The notes below the pieces were generated by a model. That model did not search any database and had not been told where the DNA came from. It was given only the letters and a program-made list of their open reading frames with translations. Shown here piece by piece: positions 21,036 to 31,278 of a stretch of DNA of 64,000 bases. Source of the DNA: Colwellia sp. M166 (GTDB taxonomy: Bacteria > Pseudomonadota > Gammaproteobacteria > Enterobacterales > Alteromonadaceae). The DNA lies in NCBI RefSeq assembly GCF_024585285.1, contig NZ_CP040755.1:3410001-3474000 (forward strand), read 5' to 3'. Every line of letters starts with the position of its first letter. Within the stretch, counting starts at the first letter, position 1. The position numbers and the translations under genes were made by a program.

Positions 21036-21845
21036 ATGCGAATTTGGGGTAAAATTTTAGGTTTCTTATTTGGTTTTATGCTGAGTAAGAATATTATTGG
21101 TGCTTTGTTAGGTGCATGGATTGGTCATCGTTTTGATAAAGGTATCGGGCTAGATTTTAGTGGCTTAGGTGGCGCTAAAACTGATACCGAACGCCAAGCC
21201 GCGTTTTTTTATAGTACCTTTTCGGTGATGGGTTATATTGCAAAAGCCAATGGTCAGGTTACCCAACATGAAATCGCTTTTGCTACCGCTTATATGGATA
21301 AGTTAGGCCTTAGAGGTGAACTTCGCCAACAAGCCCAAGAAGCATTTAGAGATGGAAAAACTACAGGCTTTCCACTTGAGGAGCGATTAGCAAAATTGAA
21401 GTCAGCAGTTGCGAATCGTCAAGATCTGTTACTGTTGTTTCTAGAAATTCAAATACAGGTTGCCTTTGCTGATGGAAACCTTGATAAAGATGAACGTGAA
21501 GCTTTGCATCAAATTGCTAATGGTTTAGGTTACTCAGCAAAAGAGTTAGATAAATTATTAGAAATGATTATTGCCGGTGCAAATTTTCATCAGCAAGGTC
21601 AAACCGGTGGCAGTAATAGTTTCGCGCAATCAGGACAGCAACTTGCCAATGCTTATAAGGTTTTGGGCGTAACAGAGCAAGATTCAGCCAGTGACATTAA
21701 AAAAGCTTATCGAAAACTGATGTCACAGCATCACCCGGACAAATTGGTAGCAAAAGGTTTACCGCCTGAAATGATGGAAATGGCTAAGCAAAAAGCGCAA
21801 GACATTCAGGCAGCTTATGAATTGATCACAGCGCAAAACAAATAA
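21036..21845 (+). CDS. djlA: Membrane-anchored DnaJ-like co-chaperone DjlA
   Basis: DjlA is an inner-membrane J-domain protein that stimulates DnaK. A single glycine-rich membrane helix occupies residues about 5-30 (ILGFLFGFMLSKNIIGALLGAW). A TerB-like helical domain spans about 50-190. The C-terminal J domain covers about 205-269, with the HPD motif in MSQHHPDKL. The length of 269 residues is typical. Confidence 0.93.
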   Translation: MRIWGKILGFLFGFMLSKNIIGALLGAWIGHRFDKGIGLDFSGLGGAKTDTERQAAFFYSTFSVMGYIAKANGQVTQHEIAFATAYMDKLGLRGELRQQAQEAFRDGKTTGFPLEERLAKLKSAVANRQDLLLLFLEIQIQVAFADGNLDKDEREALHQIANGLGYSAKELDKLLEMIIAGANFHQQGQTGGSNSFAQSGQQLANAYKVLGVTEQDSASDIKKAYRKLMSQHHPDKLVAKGLPPEMMEMAKQKAQDIQAAYELITAQNK

Positions 21846-22008
21846 AAGCGTACTATGTTAAACCTTAAATTAATGACATGATTTAATAGACTTGCGTTAA
21901 ACGTGCGCTTTTATGTGTTAAATGGCTTTAGCTCACCTTGCAAGGGGAGTTACAAGTCGCGTACACTAATGTCGAATTTGATTCATTCACTCACATTGGA
22001 CAGCAGAA

Positions 22009-22299
22009 ATGTATATTTCAGTAACTAACAGGCGATTTATCGCAATATGGCTCAGTGCTATATTGCTAATAATGTCTGTGGCTGCTTCTGCGCACAGTGT
22101 TGAACATATCGATGAAGGTGCTAAAACGCACTGTACTTTGTGTTTTCACCAGCATCAATTTGATCAAGTACTACCGCAGCAAGACGCCAATCTTGAATTT
22201 ATTTACCAACAGTATGATGTAATTATTACTGTTCAACCAACATTAATACTCTCTCATAGTGTTACTTATCTTAGTCGCGCCCCGCCAGCTTCTCTTTAA
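22009..22299 (+). CDS. Small secreted His/Cys-containing protein, putative periplasmic zinc chaperone
   Basis: This 96-residue protein has an N-terminal signal or membrane segment (residues about 10-30). A short histidine- and cysteine-rich stretch (CTLCFHQHQFDQ, residues about 43-54) follows and could bind Zn. It opens a same-strand cluster with a His-rich outer-membrane protein, a metal-binding ABC protein and an ABC permease. Similar small proteins next to zinc ABC transporters are called zinc chaperones, but activity has not been shown from sequence. I saw no clear Zur box upstream. Confidence 0.6.
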   Translation: MYISVTNRRFIAIWLSAILLIMSVAASAHSVEHIDEGAKTHCTLCFHQHQFDQVLPQQDANLEFIYQQYDVIITVQPTLILSHSVTYLSRAPPASL

Positions 22300-22397
22300 A
22301 AAATATTAATTAACAATTTGTAGTTTTATGCATCCAATGGGTTTATTTGGCCTTTGGAATGCCTTTATATATTTAATTTATTTTAGAGATTTTTAAC

Positions 22398-23618
22398 ATG
22401 AAAAATTTTCAATTTTTTCCTACTCGCTTGTCTGTAAAAGTAAGCGCGGCTTTAGCTATGTCTGCTTTATTTCCTATGCTTTCGCAGGCACAAACACCAA
22501 CACTGTCAAATCCAAATATCAGTGTTATTTTAGATGGCTATTATCAAAGTGATGATCGCTTAATGACCGAACGAGCTGAAGGCTTTGGTTTGGGGGAAAC
22601 CGAACTGGCATTGAGTACCAGTATCGATGATATGTTTTATGGCAAGTTAACCACGGTATTTGAATCACATGAAGGTGAGAGCGAAGTCAATGTCGAAGAA
22701 GCGTTTATACAAACCATGGCATTACCTAATGGTTTCACTGTTCGTGCCGGTCGATTTTTATCAGATATTGGTTATTTAAATAACCAGCATTTACACACCG
22801 ATTCATTTACCAGTCGACCGAGTGCTTATCGAGCCTTTTTAGGCGGGCATTACTTTGATGATGGTCTACGTGTTAGCTATATTGCACCAACCGATACCTA
22901 CTGGTTAATGGGGGCAGAAGTCTTTTCAGGTGACAGCTTACGCGCTGCGGATGAAGATGGAGAACGAGATTTTGATAGCACTGGTGTTTATACTGCCTTT
23001 ACTAAAATAGGTGGTGATATTGGTATCGAGAGCTCGTGGCAACTAGGCTTGAGTTATTTGCGCAATGAGAATGGTCAGCTTACAGCAGAAGATCATGACG
23101 AAGATGAGCATGAAGAAGACGAACATGCTGATAGTCACTCCGCAGGTTATACCGGTAAGAACACCTTTATTACTGATTTTGTTTTCAAATGGGCACCTAA
23201 TGGTAACTACAAATACCAACATTTAACCTTAAGTGCAGAATATTTTAGAGTCAGTGATTTTATGCTAGCTGAACTTCATGATGAATCTGAAGCAGAAGCA
23301 CATCAAGATGAAGTAAGTAATACTAAGGATTATCATCAAGCTTGGTATGTTAGCGGTGTTTATCAATTCTCACCAAATTGGTCGGCAGGGTTACGTTATG
23401 GTGAATTAGACAGTCAATTGCAACATGAAGAGCATTTTGATCAACAAGAGCTGAAAGAAACTGAGCTAAGTGTAGCTTGGCACAACAGTCATTTTTCGAC
23501 TGTGCGTTTAGAGCTGAGTCATCAAAGTAATGTCGGTTTTGAGCAAGCTCAGAATGATAATATTATTACTCTTCAATATGTTATGTCTTTAGGAGCTCAC
23601 AGTGCACATCAATTTTAA
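22398..23618 (+). CDS. Outer-membrane beta-barrel protein with His/Asp/Glu-rich loops, zinc-associated
   Basis: The 406 residues start with a signal peptide ending near SQAQ. They continue with porin-like alternating strands and end in a short strand (NIITLQYVMSLGAHSAHQF). Two acidic, histidine-rich insertions, near residues 230-250 (DHDEDEHEEDEHADSHS) and 290-315, look like surface metal-binding loops. The stop codon overlaps the substrate-binding protein gene by 17 bases. Together with the zinc genes this suggests passage of Zn across the outer membrane. It is not TonB-dependent: no plug domain is visible. Confidence 0.65.
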   Translation: MKNFQFFPTRLSVKVSAALAMSALFPMLSQAQTPTLSNPNISVILDGYYQSDDRLMTERAEGFGLGETELALSTSIDDMFYGKLTTVFESHEGESEVNVEEAFIQTMALPNGFTVRAGRFLSDIGYLNNQHLHTDSFTSRPSAYRAFLGGHYFDDGLRVSYIAPTDTYWLMGAEVFSGDSLRAADEDGERDFDSTGVYTAFTKIGGDIGIESSWQLGLSYLRNENGQLTAEDHDEDEHEEDEHADSHSAGYTGKNTFITDFVFKWAPNGNYKYQHLTLSAEYFRVSDFMLAELHDESEAEAHQDEVSNTKDYHQAWYVSGVYQFSPNWSAGLRYGELDSQLQHEEHFDQQELKETELSVAWHNSHFSTVRLELSHQSNVGFEQAQNDNIITLQYVMSLGAHSAHQF

Positions 23619-24525
23619 GCTAATAGTCAGCAGCGTACTTTTTACGTTTAGTACTCATGCATTTGCGCAATTCAATATCTTTACTTGTGAACCAGAATAT
23701 GCGGCATTAGCGAAAGAACTTGCACCTGATGCTCGAATATACTCAGCAACAACAGCAATGCAAGATCCTCATCAAGTTCAGGCTCGACCTAGTTTAATTG
23801 CTAAAATGCGCCAAGCCGATTTAGTGGTTTGTGCCGGTGCAGAATTAGAGGTTGGCTGGTTACCTATGCTGCAAATGAAAGCCGCTAATGCTCAAGTACG
23901 TAATACCGACTTGGGATTGTTTTTTGCTGCCGAGCATGTCGAAACATTAGATCAAATGAGTAATGTTGATCGCAGTATGGGGGATGTGCATAGCCAAGGT
24001 AATCCGCATCTTCATTTTTCGCCACAGCGCATGTTAGCTATTGCTAAAGCACTAACTGAAAAGTTAATTCAGCTTGATGGCGATAATAGTAACCATTATC
24101 AACAACAATTTGAAAGCTTCAATAGCCGTTGGAATATAGCCAGCTCAAAATGGCAAGAAGCAGCCAATACCTTAGCTGGCATGAAAGTTATTGCTTACCA
24201 CTCAAGCTTTCGTTATTTATTCGATTTTGCCAGTATTGAGCAAGTAGCAGATTTAGAACCCAAGCCAGGTTTACCACCAACAAGTGGTCACCTTGCTCGT
24301 TTATTAAAACAAGCTAAAAATGGTGATGTTACGGCGATTGTTATTGCTTCTTATCAAGATAAACGCGGTGCGACTTGGCTGGCTGAAAAATCTAATCTGC
24401 CGGTGATTGTTTTACCACTTTCAGTTGGTGGCAATGAGCAAAGTATTGATTTATTTAGCTTGTATGACAGTGTACTTAGCTTATTAACTCAAGAGTACAA
24501 TGCGAAAAAATTGTCGATATTGTGA
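23602..24525 (+). CDS. Zinc/manganese-type ABC transporter substrate-binding protein
   Basis: This is a periplasmic cluster A-I metal-binding protein, related to ZnuA. It has a signal peptide at residues 1-22. Candidate Zn ligands are the histidines in QDPHQVQ, GNPHLHFSP and IAYHSSFRY. The start is GTG at 23602, with an AGGAG at 23589-23593, and overlaps the upstream gene. It lacks the long His-rich loop of enterobacterial ZnuA; in this cluster the upstream barrel carries such loops instead. The permease gene follows after 13 bases. Confidence 0.82.
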   Translation: MHINFKLIVSSVLFTFSTHAFAQFNIFTCEPEYAALAKELAPDARIYSATTAMQDPHQVQARPSLIAKMRQADLVVCAGAELEVGWLPMLQMKAANAQVRNTDLGLFFAAEHVETLDQMSNVDRSMGDVHSQGNPHLHFSPQRMLAIAKALTEKLIQLDGDNSNHYQQQFESFNSRWNIASSKWQEAANTLAGMKVIAYHSSFRYLFDFASIEQVADLEPKPGLPPTSGHLARLLKQAKNGDVTAIVIASYQDKRGATWLAEKSNLPVIVLPLSVGGNEQSIDLFSLYDSVLSLLTQEYNAKKLSIL

Positions 24526-24538
24526 TAGGTAACTAACC

Positions 24539-25300
24539 ATGGATTATGAACTCCTCACTATCTTGCTACCGGCATTTGCTGCCGGAATTTTAGTACTGTC
24601 AACTCATGTCGTTTTGGGTAAGCAAGTATTAAAGCGGGGCATTATTTTTATCGATTTAGCTATTGCACAAATTGCAGCTTTAGGGGCAATTGTAGTGCGT
24701 ATGGATCACGATATTGCTGAACTTGCTTATGCTTATGTTTGGATGCCGGCATTATTTGCTTTGGCAGGTGCAGGGATTATTGCTTGGTTAGCTAAACATA
24801 TGGCTGAAGAGTTAGAAGCCATGATCGGTTGCTTTTATGTATTATCGGCTGTTACCGCGATGTTGTTGTTATCTAATGACCCACACGGGGCTGAACTATT
24901 GAAGCAATTGATGTCAGGTCAAATCCTCTGGGTAAGTTGGCAGCAACTGTTGCTACCCGCTGGGGTTTATAGCGCCATTTTGGCGTTGATATTTGTTAAG
25001 CCGAAAATACTAAATGGCGCGGCTTTTTATCTCTTGTTTGCGCTGGTGATCACATTATCAGTTGAATTAGTTGGTGTGTATCTTGTTTTTAGTAGTTTAA
25101 TTTTACCGGCATTGGCTATTCATAAGCTCAAAGGTAAATATGTATTGCTTTGGGCATATGCTGTGGGATTGGTTGGCTATTTATTAGGTTTGTATTTGTC
25201 AGCAAGTCTTGATTTACCTAGTGGTGCCGCTATTGTTGCTACACTAGCGTTAAGCGCTATTGTGTTTAGATTAGCCAGTAAAAATCGCGTGGCAAATTAA
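24539..25300 (+). CDS. Zinc/manganese-type ABC transporter permease
   Basis: This ABC-3 family permease of 253 residues has about eight hydrophobic helices, starting TILLPAFAAGILVLSTH. It would form the inner-membrane channel for the adjacent binding protein. No ABC ATPase gene accompanies it: the next gene is nhaR on the other strand, past a terminator. The ATPase must be encoded elsewhere or borrowed from another transporter. Confidence 0.85.
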   Translation: MDYELLTILLPAFAAGILVLSTHVVLGKQVLKRGIIFIDLAIAQIAALGAIVVRMDHDIAELAYAYVWMPALFALAGAGIIAWLAKHMAEELEAMIGCFYVLSAVTAMLLLSNDPHGAELLKQLMSGQILWVSWQQLLLPAGVYSAILALIFVKPKILNGAAFYLLFALVITLSVELVGVYLVFSSLILPALAIHKLKGKYVLLWAYAVGLVGYLLGLYLSASLDLPSGAAIVATLALSAIVFRLASKNRVAN

Positions 25301-25360
25301 CTTATTCGATAGATCGAAATGTGTAAATACATTGATGACCAGAGATATAGTTAAATAAGC

Positions 25361-25386
25361 AAAGGAGCAGTTAATGCTCCTTTTTA
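25361..25386 (+). terminator. Rho-independent terminator after the zinc permease
   Basis: The stem AAAGGAGCA/TGCTCCTTT has a 5-nt loop and leads into a T-rich tract. It closes the zinc cluster. Confidence 0.82.
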
Positions 25387-25485
25387 TTTTCTTTTAATGA
25401 GATTTTACAAAAAACGATATACGTAATCGCTGTTATCGATATGACTAAAAATACTCGACATTATGAGTACCTGTTCAAGCATCGA

Positions 25486-26394
25486 TTAAATCACTTTTTG
25501 TTTGAACAACTTTTTACCTTCTTCTAACAAATGTTGCACGGCTGGGTGTTTCACTTTACGTTCAGGGGTAATTAAATAGTAATGTTCGGTGATATCTTTT
25601 GTACTCTTAATTAATTTCACGCCAAACTGTTCAATGATATGTTGCTCAATAATTGTCGGCGCGCAAAATACGCCATAGCCAGCTTGGCCAAAATATGTCG
25701 CTAGTACTGAGTCATCAAATTCGCCAATAATTAACGGGGAAATATTGATCTGCTCGAACCAAGAATGCACACTCAAATGTTGATTAGAGCCCTCACCAGC
25801 GGTAAAAAAAGGTTTATTATCTAGTGACTGAGGAAAGTTATCTCGTAACTTATCTGCTAAATCCTCATGAGCAAAAAAGCTCAAACCACATTTACCGATC
25901 AAATGACTATAAGCTTTTATCGGCGAGCCTACAGGTAAAGGGGTGTCACTTAATACTGCATCTAATTTATTGGTTGCTAATTCTCCTAATAATACTTCTA
26001 AATTGGTTTCTTTACAGACGAGTTTAATTGAATCGTCCATAGCGTAAATAGTCTTTAAAAAGTTAAATGAAAATACTTTAGCGATAACATCAGTAACACC
26101 AATTGAAAACCTAAAGGCAAAGTTGGTGGAATGATTTTTCAGCGAATGTAGTAATTCATCACCTAGGCTAAAGATCTCTTGGGCATAACTTAACGTGATA
26201 TGCCCCATATCATTGAGTACCAATCTTTTGCCTTTGCGTTCGAATAAACTGTAGCCTAACTGAGTCTCCAGTAAGCTAAGCTGTGCGCTCAATGTTTGTG
26301 GGGTAATGTGCATGTTTTTAGAGGCTTTAGCTATGCTGCCATGAGTAGCAATAGCATGAAAATATTGCAGATGATGATAATTTAGCTTGGCCAT
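25486..26394 (-). CDS. nhaR: LysR-family regulator NhaR
   Basis: NhaR activates the sodium/proton antiporter gene nhaA in response to Na+. The 302 residues have the N-terminal LysR helix-turn-helix (HYFHAIATHGSIAKASKNMHITPQ region, residues about 9-33) and a C-terminal effector domain. It is transcribed divergently from nhaA across 151 bp, the usual LysR arrangement. Confidence 0.88.
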   Translation of the reverse strand: MAKLNYHHLQYFHAIATHGSIAKASKNMHITPQTLSAQLSLLETQLGYSLFERKGKRLVLNDMGHITLSYAQEIFSLGDELLHSLKNHSTNFAFRFSIGVTDVIAKVFSFNFLKTIYAMDDSIKLVCKETNLEVLLGELATNKLDAVLSDTPLPVGSPIKAYSHLIGKCGLSFFAHEDLADKLRDNFPQSLDNKPFFTAGEGSNQHLSVHSWFEQINISPLIIGEFDDSVLATYFGQAGYGVFCAPTIIEQHIIEQFGVKLIKSTKDITEHYYLITPERKVKHPAVQHLLEEGKKLFKQKVI

Positions 26395-26545
26395 TATTAC
26401 CTCTTAATTTAGGTGGTTTTTAAATTTTTTGATTTTAATATAATTTTTATTATCAACTTTAAGTTGCTAATAAGACAAGTATATACGACTTTTATTGTTT
26501 TATTAGTTTGGCTATAACTTCTTCTATACGTTTAAGGAGGTTGCT

Positions 26546-27772
26546 ATGTCAGAAAATAAACTCATCAAACAATGGAAGCAATTTATACAAACTGATGCCA
26601 GTTCAGGGATTATTTTGGTATTTGCCGCCGTACTCGCTTTAATCATGGCGAATAGTTTTTTTAGCGGAAGCTATAATGCATTTTTAGAGTTTCCGGTCAG
26701 TATTACCTTAGGTCAATTTGAAATTAATAAACCCTTGGTGCTTTGGGTTAACGACGGTTTAATGGCATTATTTTTTTTCGTGGTGGGTTTAGAGATTAAA
26801 CGCGAACTGCTTCACGGCCAGCTTTCTCAGCCAAATCAGGTAGTATTACCTTTCTTGGCGGCTATAGGTGGGATCGCCTTTCCAGCCTTAATTTATGTTG
26901 CTTTTAATTACCAAGATGCCGTTGCAATGAATGGTTGGGCAATTCCTTCTGCAACCGATATTGCTTTTGCGCTTGGTACTTTTATTTTATTTGGCAAACA
27001 CTTACCACCTAGTTTGAAATTATTTTTATTATCGGTAGCTATTATTGATGATATTGGTGCCGTGATCATTATTGCTATTTTCTACTCTCAAGAATTGGCA
27101 ACTAACTCTTTGATTGTTGCCTCGATCGGTCTTGTGGTGTTGTTTATTTTTAATCGTTTACAACTAGAAAATAAAACGCCATTTATTCTGGTATCGATCA
27201 TTGTTTGGGCAGCAGTATTAAAATCAGGTGTTCATGCCACTTTAGCCGGCTTTGCTGTTGCTTGGTTTATCCCTATCGCACGTGATAAAACCCGTTCTAT
27301 GTCCTACCAAATTGAGCATAGTTTACACCCTTGGATTGTCTTTTTTGTCTTACCGCTATTTGCTTTTGCGAACGCCGGTGTTGGCTTAACTAATGTGACG
27401 ATAGGGGAGCTGATCACTCCGATTTCTGTGGGTATTATTGGCGGTTTATTTGTTGGCAAGCAGCTTGGTATTTTTATTACTTGCTTTATCGCTGTGAAGT
27501 TAAAGCTTTGTCAATTACCTAAAGATGCGACATGGATACAGCTGTATGGTGTGTGTTTACTGTGTGGTGTTGGTTTCACAATGAGTTTATTTATTGGTTC
27601 TTTAGCGTTTGAAGAGCAAGGGCTTGCCTATCAAACACAGGTTAAAGTTGGGGTGTTGTTTGGTTCGTTTATTTCAGCAGCATCAGGAGCTTACTTATTG
27701 CATAAATCATCAAAAAAATTACTTAACCATAAAGGAAATAATCATGAACAATTTAAAAAATCTAATGCATAA
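26546..27772 (+). CDS. nhaA: Na+/H+ antiporter NhaA
   Basis: NhaA exchanges two external H+ for one internal Na+ in the inner membrane and protects against salt and alkali. The 408 residues have about twelve membrane helices. The paired transport aspartates are in SVAIIDDIGAVIIIAIF, and ATDIAFALGTF is also conserved. A TAAGGAGG lies just before the ATG. The end overlaps the next gene by 29 bases. Confidence 0.95.
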   Translation: MSENKLIKQWKQFIQTDASSGIILVFAAVLALIMANSFFSGSYNAFLEFPVSITLGQFEINKPLVLWVNDGLMALFFFVVGLEIKRELLHGQLSQPNQVVLPFLAAIGGIAFPALIYVAFNYQDAVAMNGWAIPSATDIAFALGTFILFGKHLPPSLKLFLLSVAIIDDIGAVIIIAIFYSQELATNSLIVASIGLVVLFIFNRLQLENKTPFILVSIIVWAAVLKSGVHATLAGFAVAWFIPIARDKTRSMSYQIEHSLHPWIVFFVLPLFAFANAGVGLTNVTIGELITPISVGIIGGLFVGKQLGIFITCFIAVKLKLCQLPKDATWIQLYGVCLLCGVGFTMSLFIGSLAFEEQGLAYQTQVKVGVLFGSFISAASGAYLLHKSSKKLLNHKGNNHEQFKKSNA

Positions 27773-28202
27773 AACTATCCTCGTAGTGCTATTACTTACA
27801 TCAACACAAGTATTAGCCGATTTTAAATCTGACATTATTGCATCTTGCTCTGCGTACCAGTTAGGGGAAGATAAAAGTGCAATTAACGCATGTAAGTTAT
27901 ATATCGATGGTTTTATTGATTCAGCGCTATTAACAGAAGATGCTGTTATTCAGTCAAAAGCAATGATTGAAAGCCAAGCAAGTGAACAAAGTGCTTATTT
28001 AAAAAGAGCTTATCAAACACGAGTTAGTGATCAAGCATTTTTAAATAATCATAAAGATTATCAGTTTTGTATTCCTCGTGAATATGACAGAAAAGTTGTC
28101 GTGTCTGCTATCGCAAAATCTATGGATATTAAACAATTGGCTGATAAGTCATTAAAAGAAGTGCTATTTGAAACACTTATTGCTGACTTTCCTTGTTCAT
28201 AG
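27744..28202 (+). CDS. Small secreted protein, possibly Rap1a/Tai-like
   Basis: The start at 27744 (MNNLKNLMHKTILVV) has an AGGA seven bases upstream and gives 152 residues. A signal peptide appears to end at VLA-DF. The CKLYIDGFIDSALL segment and spaced cysteines resemble the Rap1a immunity-like fold, but this is weak. It starts inside the 3' end of nhaA in another frame, so it is probably co-transcribed. No function is assigned. Confidence 0.6.
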   Translation: MNNLKNLMHKTILVVLLLTSTQVLADFKSDIIASCSAYQLGEDKSAINACKLYIDGFIDSALLTEDAVIQSKAMIESQASEQSAYLKRAYQTRVSDQAFLNNHKDYQFCIPREYDRKVVVSAIAKSMDIKQLADKSLKEVLFETLIADFPCS

Positions 28203-28462
28203 CAAAACGAGGTTGAAGTTGTATTTTATCTTAATCGTTAGATAAAAAGGCGGTATATTAAATTATGATACTTGAATAAATATGAGAACAATGTCGACAA
28301 ATGACTAAACACATCATTGTCTAATGCTAGCTTATACCTAGTTTATTTGATGATAATCAAGTTAAGTTAACTTGACTAAAGTCTAGCTTGTATTTAAAAA
28401 ATCGTCATAGTATAAAATTAGGCTAAACTCATTAATATTAATGAGTATTTTAGGGTTATTTT

Positions 28463-30097
28463 ATGACATTTTTAAGAAATTATACGATCCAAAGACGTTT
28501 TTTCATTCTGTTAATATTAGTGTTAGTTGGTTTTGTCATTCTAAGTTGGGTTAGCTTAACACAGGCTCATAAGTCCTTGTTACAACAAAAACATAGTGCG
28601 AATCAGCAGGTGGTCGAAGTTGCATTTAGCGTTGTAGAGCATTTTTATCAGCAACAAAACGACGGAGTATTAAGTGAGATAGAAGCACAAAAACAAGCTA
28701 TCGAGGTGATTAAATCACTAAAGTATGATGAAGAAAATTACTTTTGGATAAATGATTTTAACCCGACTATGCTGATGCATCCGGTTAATCCAGCATTAGA
28801 GGGCAAAGATATGGCTGGAATTAAAGACCCTGATGGCACGGCACTGTTTATAGATATGCTTAATATTGTTCAAAAAAATGGCCAAGGCTTTGTGCCATAT
28901 AAATGGCCTAAGCCTGGCGTTGATAAACCGGTTGATAAAATATCTTTCGTAAAAGGTTTTACACCTTGGCAGTGGATTATTGGCTCTGGTACTTACATTG
29001 ACGATGTGGATGATATATTTGCAACGCAGAGAAATACCTTAATTGCTTACGCATTGATTTTAATGATGTTGATTACCCTATTAGGCTACTTTATCGGTAA
29101 AAGTATTATTATTCCAACACTTGAAGCGTCGAATTTAATGAAAGATATCGCACAAGGAGAAGGGGACTTAACACGATCATTAGATCACAGAGCTCGTGAT
29201 GAAGTATCACGGTTAGCTCATTATTTTAATCAATTTACCAAGAAAATGCGTGACTCTCTTAAAGAGGTGTCAGATAACTCTGAGCTAGTGTTAAATCATG
29301 CACAATCAGTGGCAGACTCTAGTGAAAGTGCGCAAGCATTAACACAAAATCAAAATGATATTACTACCCAAGTTGCCACGGCAATGGAAGAAATGACCTC
29401 GCAAATTCGAGATGTTAGTAACAATGCTAAAGCAGCTGAAACAGCGGCAAACGACGCTAGACATAATACATCTCAGGGTAAAGAAATAATTTCAAATACC
29501 ATTGTTCAAATGAACTCTTTATCATCCAATATTGACAGTGTTTCCCAAGTTGTTGCTAGCCTCGCGGATGAAAGTAACAATATTGGTTCAGTACTTGATG
29601 TTATTCGTGGCATTGCCGAGCAAACCAATTTACTGGCGCTAAATGCTGCTATTGAAGCGGCAAGGGCAGGTGAGCAAGGTCGAGGATTTGCTGTTGTTGC
29701 TGATGAAGTTAGAACCCTCGCCAACAGAACTGAACAAAGCACCAATGAAATCCAGCATATGATACAAAAACTACAAGCGGGTGCTCAAAAGGCGGTAGAT
29801 GCGGTAAAAATTAGTCAAGAAATTTCTAACCAAACGGCAGAGCAAACAAGTGAGGCAGACAATTCTTTATCTGAAATAGATAAATTAATGGCGCTAATTT
29901 CTGATATGAATACTCAGATAGCTCGTGCGACAGAACAACAAACTCAAGCGGCAGATGAGGTTAATTTACGTATTAACGACTTAGCTAATATGGCTGACGA
30001 ATCTTTATCAACATCTGATAAACTTACCGGAGCTAGCTTAGAGTTGAAATCAAGTAGTCATAACATGTCAAAAATCGTTAGCAGCTTTAAGATCTAA
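28463..30097 (+). CDS. Methyl-accepting chemotaxis protein with single-Cache sensor
   Basis: This is a 544-residue chemoreceptor. Membrane helices lie at about residues 12-32 and 190-212. The periplasmic sCache_2 domain between them is recognisable from [15 protein letters not shown] and PYKWPKPG; such domains often sense small organic acids. HAMP and signalling domains follow, with the tip [20 protein letters not shown]. It is a lone gene. Confidence 0.92.
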   Translation: MTFLRNYTIQRRFFILLILVLVGFVILSWVSLTQAHKSLLQQKHSANQQVVEVAFSVVEHFYQQQNDGVLSEIEAQKQAIEVIKSLKYDEENYFWINDFNPTMLMHPVNPALEGKDMAGIKDPDGTALFIDMLNIVQKNGQGFVPYKWPKPGVDKPVDKISFVKGFTPWQWIIGSGTYIDDVDDIFATQRNTLIAYALILMMLITLLGYFIGKSIIIPTLEASNLMKDIAQGEGDLTRSLDHRARDEVSRLAHYFNQFTKKMRDSLKEVSDNSELVLNHAQSVADSSESAQALTQNQNDITTQVATAMEEMTSQIRDVSNNAKAAETAANDARHNTSQGKEIISNTIVQMNSLSSNIDSVSQVVASLADESNNIGSVLDVIRGIAEQTNLLALNAAIEAARAGEQGRGFAVVADEVRTLANRTEQSTNEIQHMIQKLQAGAQKAVDAVKISQEISNQTAEQTSEADNSLSEIDKLMALISDMNTQIARATEQQTQAADEVNLRINDLANMADESLSTSDKLTGASLELKSSSHNMSKIVSSFKI

Positions 30098-30185
30098 TAT
30101 AACCACTAGAAAGGTGATGGTATTTTTAAGTTACTTTTTTAATCTGTAATATTGATAAGCGAAGCAGTTCAACCGTTTGGTATTA

Positions 30186-30372
30186 TTAGCTAATTTTTGT
30201 GATAACAAGGCGAAAAGTGTGCGATGTTATCTACTTTAATAATTTTCAATGATGTTAGGTTGAAAATTAGTCATAGGCCCCTTGGCTTGCCTTGAAAAAG
30301 TGTCAAGCTTTGTTGGCTACAGGACGTAGGTACTTAGCATGAGCAGGACGCGGTAAGCTATGCTTAATATGC
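30186..30372. repeat. Dispersed repeat, copy 1 (about 190 bp)
   Basis: This noncoding block is repeated at 31248-31436 in the same orientation. Shared landmarks are AACAAGGCGAAAAGTGTG, a TTTAATAATTTTCAA stretch, and GGACGTAGGTACTTAGC followed by GACGCGGTAAGCT. The copies differ at scattered positions. The hairpin that begins copy 2 is degraded here. The rest of the gene-free stretch 30098-30733 shows nothing else I can name. Confidence 0.8.
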
Positions 30373-30733
30373 ATTTGCAGGAACCAAACATTAGCTGAAG
30401 CGTTTGACGTCAGAAGTGATACGCACCTACAGGTATTTGGCATCTTAAAGAGCCAGCGTAAAGCACGGAGATGGGTGATAAAATGCGCTATTATAGATGA
30501 CAATTTCAGTGCTTTTTTGCACCCAAGATAGAGCCCTAATGCTTGGTATTCATTATTTCAGAAGAGGATGTATCAGCGAAGCTTTGTAAATTCAGTAAAA
30601 TCATTTGCTTTAACTAAAAATACTAATCTAGTGATTGATATCACCGGATTAGTATTTCATGCCTAAACTAATTAAGTTTTGAAGTGTTTAACTGAACGAT
30701 ATTAGGACTTATAGATAATTTCTTGGAATGGTA

Positions 30734-31051
30734 TTAAATGTTAATGTTACAACCTTTTACTTTCATTGCTGGTCCAGCAACTTCTTTAGCTGAATAATAT
30801 GCGGTCATTGCCGTTGACTTTGCAGCTTTGGCTGCAGAAGCTGCTTCTGAGCTTAAAGATCCAAGTAAGCTTGACATATTGTCACCACTATCAACGTTCG
30901 ATTTATAATCTTTAAAAACTGTATCAATTTGCTCACAAGATAGTGTATTAAAATCAACCTCAGCAATATTTATAGAATCTTCCCCTGTTGCCATACAACC
31001 TGACAAAATCGAAGCAGAAAGTACTACACTTAATAAAGCAATTTTTTTCAT
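30734..31051 (-). CDS. Small lipoprotein of unknown function
   Basis: The 105 residues begin with a lipoprotein signal (MKKIALLSVVLSASILSGC), with the lipobox LSGC. The mature part is about 85 residues, rich in Ser and Ala, and ends with cysteines near each end (SCEQID and KVKGCNINI). It lies alone between the two copies of the 190-bp repeat. No function is recognised. Confidence 0.65.
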   Translation of the reverse strand: MKKIALLSVVLSASILSGCMATGEDSINIAEVDFNTLSCEQIDTVFKDYKSNVDSGDNMSSLLGSLSSEAASAAKAAKSTAMTAYYSAKEVAGPAMKVKGCNINI

Positions 31052-31236
31052 ATTTAATATCCATTAATCCATTTATGTTAAAGTAACAATCAGTTACCAC
31101 AGTAATATTTCATTTATTACAACGGTATAATCAAATATAATTGTACAAATGTCAAAACAAATTATTAACATGAACGGGGTTGCATGGTCATATTAAGGGA
31201 ATGAATTTAGTCATGTTAGGGGCTGTAGATCTTTCA

Positions 31237-31278
31237 TTTTCGCCTTGTTAGCTAATTTTTTAGCTAACAAGGCGAAAA
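31237..31278. repeat. Perfect 19-bp inverted repeat (hairpin) opening repeat copy 2
   Basis: The left arm (31237-31255) and right arm (31260-31278) are perfect complements over 19 bp, around a TTTT loop. No T-run follows on either strand, so it is not a standard terminator. It overlaps the start of the 190-bp repeat. Confidence 0.85.

Noticed and set aside
21842..21920. Inverted ATAAAAGCG/CGCTTTTAT arms after djlA as a terminator or Zur operator
   Set aside because: The arms are about 50 nt apart, no T-run follows, and the sequence does not resemble a Zur box.
30303..30503. Minus-strand frame of 66 codons across repeat copy 1
   Set aside because: The frame is not conserved in copy 2 and has no ribosome binding site.
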